64,000 bases of DNA. Source: an uncultured Ruminiclostridium sp. GTDB taxonomy: Bacteria > Bacillota > Clostridia > Oscillospirales > Ruminococcaceae. Location of the stretch: assembly GCA_934490165.1 (NCBI GenBank), contig CAKSTB010000001.1, positions 186,001-250,000 on the forward strand, written 5' to 3'. Each line of letters starts with the position of its first letter. Positions within the stretch are counted from its first letter, which is position 1. A program made the translations under genes and the position numbers. The notes under the pieces are model-generated. The model was given only the letters and a program-made list of their open reading frames with translations. It was not told the DNA's origin and did not search any database. Of the stretch, positions 17,551 to 24,996 are shown in pieces.

Positions 17551-19311
17551 ATGCGCTTATCGGAAGACTTTCTTTTAAGAGTCAAAGAAAGCAATGATAT
17601 ATATGATGTTATCTCATCGTATGTACCGCTTAAAAAGACGGGTACAGACTATGTCTGCAACTGTCCTTTCCATTCGGAAAAAACTCCGTCCTGCCACATA
17701 TATACCGCGACACAGAGCTTTTACTGTTTCGGCTGCGGTGCGGCGGGAGATGTTATAAATTTCATACGGCTTTACGAACATCTTGACTACATAGAAAGTG
17801 TAAAGTTCCTTGCACAGAGAGTCGGTATACCGATGCCCGAAGACGGCGGCGATGACGGCGCGAAAAAACGTTCAAGAACGCTTGAGATGAACCGTGAAGC
17901 GGGCAGGTTCTTCCACAAATATCTCTACTCCCCCGCCGGCAAGGAAGGTCTTGACTACCTTTACGGCAGAGGACTTACAGATCATACGATACGGACATAC
18001 GGTCTTGGTTATGCTCCCGACAGCTGGGATACGCTGAAAAATCATATGCACTCGCTCGGATACGGTGACGCAGAGATGGAAGAAGCGTCGCTGCTCTCAA
18101 AATCGTCAAAAAGCGATAATTACTTTGATTTTTTCAAGTACAGGGTAATGTTTCCCTTTATTGATGTAAGAGGTAACATTGTCGGATTTTCCGGGCGGGT
18201 TATAGGAGGAGATGATAACAGGAAGTACCTTAATACTAAAGCGACAGCAGTATATAATAAAAGTACATTCCTGTACAGTCTGAACCATGCAAAGAACGCA
18301 GGCGGAAATACACTGATAATGTGCGAGGGAAACCTTGATGTTATCGCAATGTTTCAGGCGGGCTTCAAAAACGCCGTTGCGACCTGTGGTACTGCTATGA
18401 CAGATGCTCATGCACGGACAATAGCAAATCTTGGTTTTAAAAAGGTCGTACTGGCATATGACAGCGACGACGCAGGTCAGAAAGCCACGGCGAGAGCAAT
18501 GAATATTCTCGACAAGGTAGGTATAACAGCTAACGTTCTTACGATGCAGGGCGCAAAAGACCCGGACGAATATATCAAAAAATTCGGTAAAGAAGCATTC
18601 GGAATGTTGATAGACGGCAGTGAGTCGGGTATGGAATATGAGCTTAAGAAGCTTCGCTCCGTAATAGATTTGTCTACCCCCGAGGGAAGATCGGAATATC
18701 TGAAAAAAGCCGTTGAATTTATTGCCAACATAAACAGCTCTATCGACCGCGCGGTCTACATTTCGACCATAGCACAGGAGTGCGATGTAAACCGTGCAAA
18801 TGTTGACCTTGCCGTAAATCAGATACTGCGCAGGCGGTACAGAACAAAGGAAAACGACCGCCGCAGAGAGATAATAAACGGAACACGCACAAGGGATAAG
18901 ATAAATCCTGAATCTTCGCGTTATCCGATAGAAACGCAGGCAGAGCGCGGAATAATCGCGTTTTTATTCCACTCCCCCGACTTCCTTAAAAAGATCACCG
19001 ATAAGATAAGTTCAGATGATTTCGTGACCGATTTCAACAAACGTTTGTTCATTGATCTAACGGCAATGATATCATGCGGACTGTCAAACGATGTTGCGGT
19101 GCTCTCCGAAAGATATACTGCGGAGGAAGTGGCATCAATATACAAGCTGATACACGATAACAATAATTTACCGTACAGCGTAGACAGACTGAACGATTAT
19201 CTTAATGTACTTATAAAATACAGAGATAAAAAGCAGGCAAAGAAAGTGACTGATATGTCAGCAGACGAATTACGGCAATTTGCCGACAGAATAAAGAACA
19301 AAAAATCATGA
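17551..19311 (+). CDS. dnaG: DNA primase
   Basis: Replication primase (586 aa) that makes RNA primers at the fork. N-terminal CHC2 zinc ribbon: CPFHSEKTPSC and FYCFGCG (about residues 39-68). Toprim catalytic core: LIMCEGNLDVIAMFQ and VLAYDSDDAGQKA. The C-terminal helicase-binding region follows from about residue 435. Full length, ATG start after GAAAGGA. Forms a macromolecular-synthesis-type operon with rpoD 27 bp downstream. Confidence 0.98.
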   Translation: MRLSEDFLLRVKESNDIYDVISSYVPLKKTGTDYVCNCPFHSEKTPSCHIYTATQSFYCFGCGAAGDVINFIRLYEHLDYIESVKFLAQRVGIPMPEDGGDDGAKKRSRTLEMNREAGRFFHKYLYSPAGKEGLDYLYGRGLTDHTIRTYGLGYAPDSWDTLKNHMHSLGYGDAEMEEASLLSKSSKSDNYFDFFKYRVMFPFIDVRGNIVGFSGRVIGGDDNRKYLNTKATAVYNKSTFLYSLNHAKNAGGNTLIMCEGNLDVIAMFQAGFKNAVATCGTAMTDAHARTIANLGFKKVVLAYDSDDAGQKATARAMNILDKVGITANVLTMQGAKDPDEYIKKFGKEAFGMLIDGSESGMEYELKKLRSVIDLSTPEGRSEYLKKAVEFIANINSSIDRAVYISTIAQECDVNRANVDLAVNQILRRRYRTKENDRRREIINGTRTRDKINPESSRYPIETQAERGIIAFLFHSPDFLKKITDKISSDDFVTDFNKRLFIDLTAMISCGLSNDVAVLSERYTAEEVASIYKLIHDNNNLPYSVDRLNDYLNVLIKYRDKKQAKKVTDMSADELRQFADRIKNKKS

Positions 19312-19338
19312 CTTTATGTCTTGAAAGGAAAGATAAAT

Positions 19339-20415
19339 ATGGCAGACAGCAAAATAAACGAACTCATAAATCATGGCAAACAGAGCGGTAAGCTTACTAC
19401 AAAGGAAATTACCGATGTACTGGAAGAACTTGACTTTGATGCCGATGAAATAAACAAGCTCTATGATGATTTTGAAAACAGCAACATTGAAATAGTGGAC
19501 GACTTCACGGCTGATGAAGATCTTGACAGCGCGCTCGACTTTACGGACAGCGATGATTTTGAATCCTCACTGTCGTCCGAAGGCATCGCTATTGACGACC
19601 CGGTAAAAATATATCTGAAAGAAATAGGTCGTGTACCGCTTCTTACGGCAGAGGAAGAAATTGAGCTTGCAACGCGTATGGCTCAGGGCGACAAGTATGC
19701 AAGAAAGCGTCTGAGCGAGGCAAACCTCAGGCTTGTTGTCAGCATAGCAAAAAGATATGTCGGCAGAGGTATGCAGTTCCTCGACCTTATCCAGGAGGGC
19801 AACCTGGGTCTTATCAAGGCAGTTGAGAAGTTTGACTACACCAAGGGCTACAAATTCTCGACATACGCTACATGGTGGATACGACAGGCTATCACGCGTT
19901 CTATCGCCGACCAGGCAAGAACCATCAGAATACCTGTTCATATGGTTGAAACCATCACAAAGGTAAAGAAGGTATCAAGCCAGCTTCTGCATGAGAACGG
20001 TCACGAACCTACACCCAAGGAAATAGCCGAAAGACTCGGCATAACAGTTGACAGAGTAAGGGAAATACTCAGAATTTCGCAGGATCCCGTTTCGCTCGAA
20101 ACTCCTATCGGCGAAGAGGAAGACAGCCACTTAGGCGACTTTATCCCCGATGAGGACGCTCCCGCACCCGCAGAAGCCGCATCAAGAACACTGCTCAAGG
20201 AGCAACTCAGCGAGATACTCGGCACACTTACTCCCCGTGAAGAAAAGGTACTGCGTCTGAGATTCGGTCTTGAAGACGGCAGACCGAGAACCCTCGAAGA
20301 GGTCGGCAAGGAATTTGACGTAACAAGAGAGCGTATCAGGCAGATAGAGGCAAAGGCGCTCAGAAAGCTCAGACACCCATCAAGAAGCAAAAAACTGAAA
20401 GACTTTCTGGACTGA
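19339..20415 (+). CDS. rpoD: RNA polymerase primary sigma factor
   Basis: Housekeeping sigma-A (358 aa). A short region 1.1 (INELINHGKQSGKLTTKEIT) and an acidic linker are followed by region 1.2 (DPVKIYLKEIGRVPLLTAEE), region 2 (GMQFLDLIQEGNLGLIKAVE; -10 recognition YATWWIRQAITRSIADQ), region 3 and region 4.2 (TLEEVGKEFDVTRERIRQIE). The frame reaches a TTG at 19321, but GAAAGGA lies inside that extension and directs initiation to the ATG at 19339. Perfect -35/-10 sites elsewhere in this window match its expected consensus. Confidence 0.98.
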   Translation: MADSKINELINHGKQSGKLTTKEITDVLEELDFDADEINKLYDDFENSNIEIVDDFTADEDLDSALDFTDSDDFESSLSSEGIAIDDPVKIYLKEIGRVPLLTAEEEIELATRMAQGDKYARKRLSEANLRLVVSIAKRYVGRGMQFLDLIQEGNLGLIKAVEKFDYTKGYKFSTYATWWIRQAITRSIADQARTIRIPVHMVETITKVKKVSSQLLHENGHEPTPKEIAERLGITVDRVREILRISQDPVSLETPIGEEEDSHLGDFIPDEDAPAPAEAASRTLLKEQLSEILGTLTPREEKVLRLRFGLEDGRPRTLEEVGKEFDVTRERIRQIEAKALRKLRHPSRSKKLKDFLD

Positions 20416-20428
20416 TAAGGAGTAGCAG

Positions 20429-20836
20429 ATGCACATTACTCTTGAAACCGACTATGCGATAAGAATAGTCGATTTTATGGCAAAGAACTCCGGAAGACTG
20501 GATGCAAAGACGATCTCGGAAAAAACCTCCGTTCCGCAGACATTCGCTATGAAGATACTCAGAAAGCTCGGTTCTGCGGACATAGTAAATTCATATAAGG
20601 GCACTAAAGGCGGATATGAGCTTAGCAAAGCGCCATCTGAGCTTTCGCTGTACGATGTTGTCGAGGCTGTTGAGGGTACATATATGTTCAGCCGTTGTCT
20701 TGACGGACACTATAACTGCAACCGTGCAGAAAAAGGCCTTCCCTGCAACTACCGTATGGCGTTTGCAAAGATATCAGACATAGTATGCGAAGAGCTCAGA
20801 AAGCTCAAATTCGATGATTTTACCGGAAAGACTTGA
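20429..20836 (+). CDS. Rrf2 family transcriptional regulator
   Basis: 135-aa winged-helix regulator: MHITLETDYAIRIVDFMAKN, DNA-binding helix TSVPQTFAMKILRKL, and wing TKGGYELSKAPSEL. Near residues 91-107 it has three Cys in the arrangement C-x6-C-x8-C (CLDGHYNC ... GLPC). Rrf2 proteins of the IscR/NsrR type use three Cys in this region to bind an iron-sulfur cluster, so redox or Fe-S sensing is plausible. It follows rpoD by 13 bp; its stop codon lies inside the pyrE promoter. Confidence 0.93.
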   Translation: MHITLETDYAIRIVDFMAKNSGRLDAKTISEKTSVPQTFAMKILRKLGSADIVNSYKGTKGGYELSKAPSELSLYDVVEAVEGTYMFSRCLDGHYNCNRAEKGLPCNYRMAFAKISDIVCEELRKLKFDDFTGKT

Positions 20837-20861
20837 CAAGGCAAGCCCGATATGCTATAAT
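20833..20861 (+). promoter_or_regulatory. Full-consensus sigma-A promoter of pyrE
   Basis: TTGACA (20833-20838), 17-base spacer, TATAAT (20856-20861). The -35 box contains the TGA stop of the Rrf2 gene. Confidence 0.88.
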
Positions 20862-20922
20862 ATATAGCGTTAAGTTTTGGAGCAACCGTAACGACGGAGC
20901 GATGACCGATAAGGAGAACAGT

Positions 20923-21582
20923 ATGACATACAAAGAGAGTTTTATCAAATTTATGGTTGACAGCGGAGTTCTTACATTCGGTGAGTTCACACTCAAGAGC
21001 GGAAGAAAAGCTCCTTACTTCATAAACACAGGTAACTACAAGACCGGTGCTCAGCTTGCAAAGCTCGGTGAGTTCTATGCTGAGTGCATTCATGACAACG
21101 GTATTGAAGCCGAGGTTCTGTTCGGACCTGCTTACAAGGGCATTCCCCTTTCAGTGAGCGCTTGTGTTGCACTGTTCAACAAGTTCGGCGTTGACGCAAG
21201 CTACTGCTTTGACAGAAAAGAAGTCAAGGATCACGGCGAAGGCGGTATGTTTGTAGGAAAACAGCTCGCTGACGGTGACAAGGTAGTTATCATTGAAGAT
21301 GTTATGACATCAGGTAAGGCTTTAAGAGAGGTACTTCCCAAGCTTAAAGGTGCGGCTGACGTAAAAATTACGGCAATGGTCATCACAGTTGACCGTATGG
21401 AAAAGGCACTTGACAGTGATTTAAGCGCAGTTCAGTCTGCCGATAAGGATTTCGGTGTTAAGGTTTACTCGATCGTAAACATCAACGATATCATCAGTGC
21501 TATAGAAAACGGCGTTATCGAAGGTAAGCAGTACCTTGACGCTATGAAGCAGTACCGTAGCACATACGGCGTTCAATATTGA
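20923..21582 (+). CDS. pyrE: Orotate phosphoribosyltransferase
   Basis: Converts orotate + PRPP to orotidine 5'-phosphate in pyrimidine synthesis; 219 aa, cytosolic. Motifs: VLFGPAYKGIPLSVSACVAL, the DRKEVKDHGEGG flexible loop, and the PRPP-binding VVIIEDVMTSGKALREVL. The frame extends further upstream, but AAGGAGA lies 7 bases before the ATG at 20923; an in-frame ATG 24 bases earlier has a worse spacing. It stands alone without other pyr genes and has its own full-consensus promoter. Confidence 0.97.
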   Translation: MTYKESFIKFMVDSGVLTFGEFTLKSGRKAPYFINTGNYKTGAQLAKLGEFYAECIHDNGIEAEVLFGPAYKGIPLSVSACVALFNKFGVDASYCFDRKEVKDHGEGGMFVGKQLADGDKVVIIEDVMTSGKALREVLPKLKGAADVKITAMVITVDRMEKALDSDLSAVQSADKDFGVKVYSIVNINDIISAIENGVIEGKQYLDAMKQYRSTYGVQY

Positions 21583-21599
21583 TCAGATCATATACTCTC

Positions 21600-21621
21600 T
21601 CCCTCTCTTGAAAAAGAGGGA
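21600..21621 (+). other. Hairpin between pyrE and tRNA-Pro
   Basis: TCCCTCT (21600-21606) pairs with AGAGGGA (21615-21621). No T run follows, so it may be a weak terminator or processing signal rather than a full terminator. Confidence 0.4.
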
Positions 21622-21627
21622 TTACAT

Positions 21628-21704
21628 CGAGGTGTGGCTCAGTTTGGTAGAGCGCTGCGTTCGGGACGCAGAGGTCGCAAGTTCAAATCTTGTCACCTCG
21701 ACCA
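21628..21704 (+). tRNA. tRNA-Pro (anticodon CGG)
   Basis: 77-nt cloverleaf. The acceptor stem pairs CGAGGTG with CACCTCG, followed by an A and an encoded CCA end at 21702-21704. The anticodon arm CTGCG / CGCAG encloses TTCGGGA, giving anticodon CGG (reads CCG, proline). D arm GCTC...GAGC and T arm GCAAG-TTCAAAT-CTTGT are normal. It lies 45 bp after pyrE. Confidence 0.97.
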
Positions 21705-21735
21705 TAAAGAGGCTACAAAAAAGATGTAGCCAGTG

Positions 21736-21762
21736 AAAACCCCGATTTCATCGGGGTTTTCG
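21736..21762 (+). terminator. Terminator after tRNA-Pro
   Basis: 11-bp stem AAAACCCCGAT / ATCGGGGTTTT (21736-21746 with 21750-21760) with a 3-base loop and T-rich end. A second small hairpin (GGCTAC / GTAGCC, 21711-21731) precedes it. Confidence 0.88.
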
Positions 21763-21977
21763 CCATTTATACGGCGAAATTTCAGCGAATCGCTTTGACA
21801 GATATAAAAATGATATTTTCCCTTTGTTGGATGTCTTGAACTATCACGCAACCAAATATCCGATATACAGGCAAACAGAAATCAAAAAATAACCGTTTTG
21901 CAGATAAATCGAACGATGAACGGAGTTGAAATACTATACAACTTTTTTATGGGATACCCGAAGATATTGAAAAATGG

Positions 21978-23168
21978 ATGAACCTAATAACAGAGGTTAG
22001 ATGGAATTTTCCGGGCCTTGAAACACAAGAAAAGCTAATTGAGCATAAAACCACCGTCCTAAAATTTATGAATAAGCGACAGGCCGTTTGTGTAAAAGAA
22101 GAATCCAAAATTGCGGGAGTTATATTGTTTTCACGAGCACACAACATGATTTGCTGTCTTGCAGTTGCACCCCAATACCGCCGCCGCGGTGTGGCTACAA
22201 TGCTTATGGATAAAGCACTTGCCAATTTAGACAGAACAAAAGAAATAACGGTTTCAACATTTCGGGCTGATGATGAAAAAGGAATTGCACCAAGAACATT
22301 GTATGAGAAATTCGGTTTTGTTGCAGATGAGCTTATAGAGGAATTCGATTACCCAAATCAAAAATTTGTCCTTTTCCCCGTCGGCGCAGAACGAAAAGCC
22401 CGACAGATCTCTATTAACAGTATGGTTTGGGAAATCAGCCATATTCTTGCGGACTGTGACCCGACAATATATTTGTACGGTTCGTCTGCTTTGAATGATT
22501 TCAGATTGGGTTGGAGCGATATTGATATTTTGGTTCTCACTCAGAAGCAAATATCTAAGTCGCAGGCAAATTTGCTTGTAAATCTCCGCCAGACTATGCT
22601 CGCAAAACAGCCTGATAATCTTTATTACCGTTCTTTTGAGGGCGCTATGCTCACCAAAAGTGCCTTTCTTGTAAACGCTGATGACCGAGTGATTTATTGG
22701 GGTACAAGCGGAGAGCAAATTACCGACAGGTATTTGCTTGATAGCTTTTGCAAGGCAGAACTGATTGAGAGCAGTATTCTTTTGTATGGAAAAGATATAC
22801 GAAGAGAACTGAAAGATCCCGATTTTCACGAGCTGTATTCCGATGTGAATCGGCACTATAAGACTATAAGAAAGTATGCACAAAGTACCGGAAGAAATTT
22901 TTATTCTTTCGGTTGGCTGTTGGATATATCTCGTTGCATATATACGCTTCGCACAGGCAAGATTATTTCTAAAACAAAAGCGGCGGAATGGGCGCTCCAA
23001 AACAACCTCTGCCCGGATGTGCACGCTCTTACAACCGCATTGAATGTCCGCAGATGCCCGTTAAAGTACCGATATGATAAAGATACATTCGACTACGCTG
23101 AAACGCTTGGAGAGCCTGTTCAACGTTTTGCAGATGTGTTAGAAAAGGAGTTAAAAGCAATTGAATAA
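21978..23168 (+). CDS. GNAT acetyltransferase - nucleotidyltransferase fusion
   Basis: 396 aa from the ATG at 21978. Residues 1-135 are a GNAT fold (acetyl-CoA loop QYRRRGVATMLMDKA at 66-80, then TLYEKFGFVADE). Residues 145-396 are a nucleotidyltransferase-fold domain with YGSSALNDFRLGWSDIDIL (catalytic GSS and DxD-type SDID at about 180-183) plus a helical C-terminal part, as in aminoglycoside adenylyltransferase-like proteins. Substrate unknown; resistance-type modification is only a possibility. No good ribosome binding site precedes the ATG, and homologous-looking residues (GIPEDIEKW) continue upstream in the same frame, so the N-terminus may be damaged. Base composition is more A/T-rich than its neighbours, suggesting transfer. 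Confidence 0.82.
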   Translation: MNLITEVRWNFPGLETQEKLIEHKTTVLKFMNKRQAVCVKEESKIAGVILFSRAHNMICCLAVAPQYRRRGVATMLMDKALANLDRTKEITVSTFRADDEKGIAPRTLYEKFGFVADELIEEFDYPNQKFVLFPVGAERKARQISINSMVWEISHILADCDPTIYLYGSSALNDFRLGWSDIDILVLTQKQISKSQANLLVNLRQTMLAKQPDNLYYRSFEGAMLTKSAFLVNADDRVIYWGTSGEQITDRYLLDSFCKAELIESSILLYGKDIRRELKDPDFHELYSDVNRHYKTIRKYAQSTGRNFYSFGWLLDISRCIYTLRTGKIISKTKAAEWALQNNLCPDVHALTTALNVRRCPLKYRYDKDTFDYAETLGEPVQRFADVLEKELKAIE

Positions 23169-23482
23169 GAAAGGGTAAAAAATCTATTTTATAGTCCTTT
23201 CACATAAAACAACCGTTTAAGTGTATTGCTTAAGCGGTTTTCTTATATTTTTGATAATTGTTATCAAAACAGAAATTTTACTGAAATTCACTGTAGTATG
23301 CATGTCAAAATGCATGTCAAGTTAGTTTCCTAACTATATACCAAACAGAAAAAATCCCCCGACAAAGCCACTTAAGGCTTCTGCCGGAGAAATCCATTTC
23401 TGATAAGTCGTTGACAAGTCATTCGACTGAATCCCCCTGTGACTTGTCCGCCATCACATATCGCAGTAAATCAGACTCAGTA
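23169..23482. other. Intergenic stretch after the fusion gene
   Basis: Contains the terminator at 23211-23244, a 10-base direct repeat (TGCATGTCAA at 23299-23308 and 23311-23320) and a small hairpin AAGCC/GGCTT near 23365. No gene is visible. Confidence 0.6.
23211..23244 (+). terminator. Terminator after the GNAT-nucleotidyltransferase gene
   Basis: 11-bp stem (23211-23221 with 23229-23239, one G-T pair), 7-base loop, then TTTTCTT. Confidence 0.82.
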
Positions 23483-23713
23483 TTACCCTATCGCATCGAG
23501 TATGGCATCATAAATATGTACAGGTGACAGCTGAAAGTCGTTGCATGCCTGCGTAAACTCAATTGCCCTACTTTCATTCAAAAAAACATCTTCAATTTGA
23601 CACAGTTTCTCTTTTGTGCCGTCAATTACCCTGAATACCGCAATACCGAATGAATCATAATTTCCGATTTCACCATCCGAATGATTTTCCCTAACAACAT
23701 CGTAATAAAACAT
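23483..23713 (-). CDS. Small acidic hypothetical protein
   Basis: 76-aa cytosolic protein, MFYYDVVRENHSDGEIGNYD, then FGIAVFRVIDGTKEKLCQIE and a C-terminal CNDFQLSPVHIYDAILDAIG. The pattern (aromatic start, short beta strands, CN...L.P.H...D.) resembles small DUF6514-like proteins of Clostridia, but I cannot confirm this. GAAAGG lies upstream of the ATG and an extended -10 promoter is seen at 23769-23777, so it is probably a real, monocistronic gene. Confidence 0.6.
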   Translation of the reverse strand: MFYYDVVRENHSDGEIGNYDSFGIAVFRVIDGTKEKLCQIEDVFLNESRAIEFTQACNDFQLSPVHIYDAILDAIG

Positions 23714-23768
23714 AAATTGCCCAACCTTTCTATACCCAAATTATATGTAGCATCAATCTACAAATAAT

Positions 23769-23777
23769 ATTATAGCA
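23769..23777 (-). promoter_or_regulatory. Extended -10 promoter of the small acidic ORF
   Basis: On the minus strand TGCTATAAT, a TGn-extended -10 with perfect hexamer, about 55 bases before the start codon. The -35 region is poor, as is usual for extended -10 promoters. Confidence 0.6.
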
Positions 23778-23888
23778 TATATACATCGGTTTGTGTTAAA
23801 AACAGTGAAAACGGCGCATTTTTCAGTGAAATCGGCATTTTTAGCGAATAATTGGTGAATATTGCCTGGATATTCGCTGTATAAATAA

Positions 23889-23931
23889 AAAATATTCAAA
23901 CTATAATTTCATACTTTGTCTGAATATTTCC
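23889..23931 (-). terminator. Possible terminator of the pncA-to-nitroreductase run
   Basis: On the minus strand AATATTC...GAATATT (7-bp stem, overlapping the end of the nitroreductase gene) is followed by TTTTATTT. Weak stem, so only tentative. Confidence 0.4.
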
Positions 23932-24581
23932 TTCCCCGAGCCAACTTCAAAATGGTACTTAACAATTCCGAGATCCATATCAGACAGTATACCCTTTCCA
24001 GCCTTTGCAAGTACCCTGTCGCCGTCAAGCATAAAGCCGAACTTCTGCTGATTCATTGCCGTGGGTGCAAGCAATGCGGCTTTTACGCCGCTGATAAACC
24101 ATTCGGGAGTATCCTCCTTGATAATAGCAACCTCTTCGATTGATTTACTCTTATGGGGCGTTCCGTGTGTTTTGCCGTAGCCGAGAGAAATAACACAGCA
24201 CAGCTTCTCACCCCTTGCGATATCATAAGCATTCTTCACCTTAGCGTATGACATAGCCACCCAGCAGCTGTCAAGTCCGAGCTGAGAAGAGAGCAGTACA
24301 AGCTGTTCGCCGTAATAGCCGCACACCTCGTTGAGTTTATCACTCTTTTTTCCGATAAGCGCGATATAATTCGTAACACCCGAAAACTTACCGTAGTGCG
24401 CCATAAAACCGTCAAACGCTTTCGGCTCATCGGTCACAAGCTGAATATGAAGCCCGCTTTCGGCATTGAGCTGTTCAACACGTTCTCTTATTATGTCTAG
24501 CTTATCTTGCTCTATCTTTTTATCGCCGTCATACGCCCTTACCGCATGGCGGTTTTCCATAGCCGTAATAATATCTGTCAT
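23901..24581 (-). CDS. Nitroreductase family protein
   Basis: 226-aa flavin (FMN)-dependent reductase-fold protein. N-terminal NRHAVRAYDGDKKIEQDKLD contains the family FMN-phosphate Arg pattern (R-x-A-V-R), GEQLVLLSSQLGLDSCWVAM is the conserved dimer/FMN helix, and KAALLAPTAMNQQKFGFMLD lies in the C-terminal half. It resembles the nitroreductases that contain two half-domains. Substrate unknown; NAD(P)H would be the donor. It is last in a tight run after the GNAT gene (13 bp), downstream of NAD salvage genes. Confidence 0.9.
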   Translation of the reverse strand: MTDIITAMENRHAVRAYDGDKKIEQDKLDIIRERVEQLNAESGLHIQLVTDEPKAFDGFMAHYGKFSGVTNYIALIGKKSDKLNEVCGYYGEQLVLLSSQLGLDSCWVAMSYAKVKNAYDIARGEKLCCVISLGYGKTHGTPHKSKSIEEVAIIKEDTPEWFISGVKAALLAPTAMNQQKFGFMLDGDRVLAKAGKGILSDMDLGIVKYHFEVGSGKEIFRQSMKL

Positions 24582-24594
24582 AGCTTTGCCTCAC

Positions 24595-24996
24595 TTACAG
24601 CGTCTTTGTCATAAGGATATGAGGGCAGAATTCATCAAGATATTCACTGCCCTGCTTTTCGTAAAAGCCCGATACACGCGTCTGTGCGGAAACCGAAACG
24701 TTCTTTCCGCCGTCTTCCTTTATCCTCTGCTCGGCAAAAGCTAAGATCTTATCGCCGTAATGCATTCCTCTGCTATCCTTGGCGACCGCTATCCTGCCTA
24801 CCATATAGGACTTATGCGCGTTATCGTAAAAATAGCGGCAGACCGCAACAGGCTTTTCACCGTCATAACCGACTATATGCTTTGCGATATTATCCGTATC
24901 GTCAAACTCGATCTCAAAGCCCTGCTCCTCCACAAATACTTCTGTCCGTATTTTCTTTGCGTCCTCACAGAGCTTGTCGTATACTTTAAATGTCAT
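24595..24996 (-). CDS. GNAT family N-acetyltransferase (ElaA-like)
   Basis: 133-aa single-domain acetyltransferase. RTEVFVEEQGFEIEFDDTDN is the ElaA-type N-terminus; KSYMVGRIAVAKDSRGMHYG contains the acetyl-CoA pyrophosphate loop (SRGMHYG); VSGFYEKQGSEYLDEFCPH is the typical end. Substrate unknown. Its ATG directly abuts the mannanase stop codon, with the ribosome binding site (AAAGGAGAG) inside the mannanase gene, so it is translationally coupled. Confidence 0.9.
   Translation of the reverse strand: MTFKVYDKLCEDAKKIRTEVFVEEQGFEIEFDDTDNIAKHIVGYDGEKPVAVCRYFYDNAHKSYMVGRIAVAKDSRGMHYGDKILAFAEQRIKEDGGKNVSVSAQTRVSGFYEKQGSEYLDEFCPHILMTKTL

Noticed and set aside
22254..23024. 256-codon minus-strand ORF
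   Set aside because: Shadow of the GNAT-nucleotidyltransferase fusion gene, which carries clear motifs.
21628..23900. Integrative element using the tRNA-Pro 3' end as attachment site
   Set aside because: No second copy of the tRNA 3' end was found downstream and there is no integrase gene.
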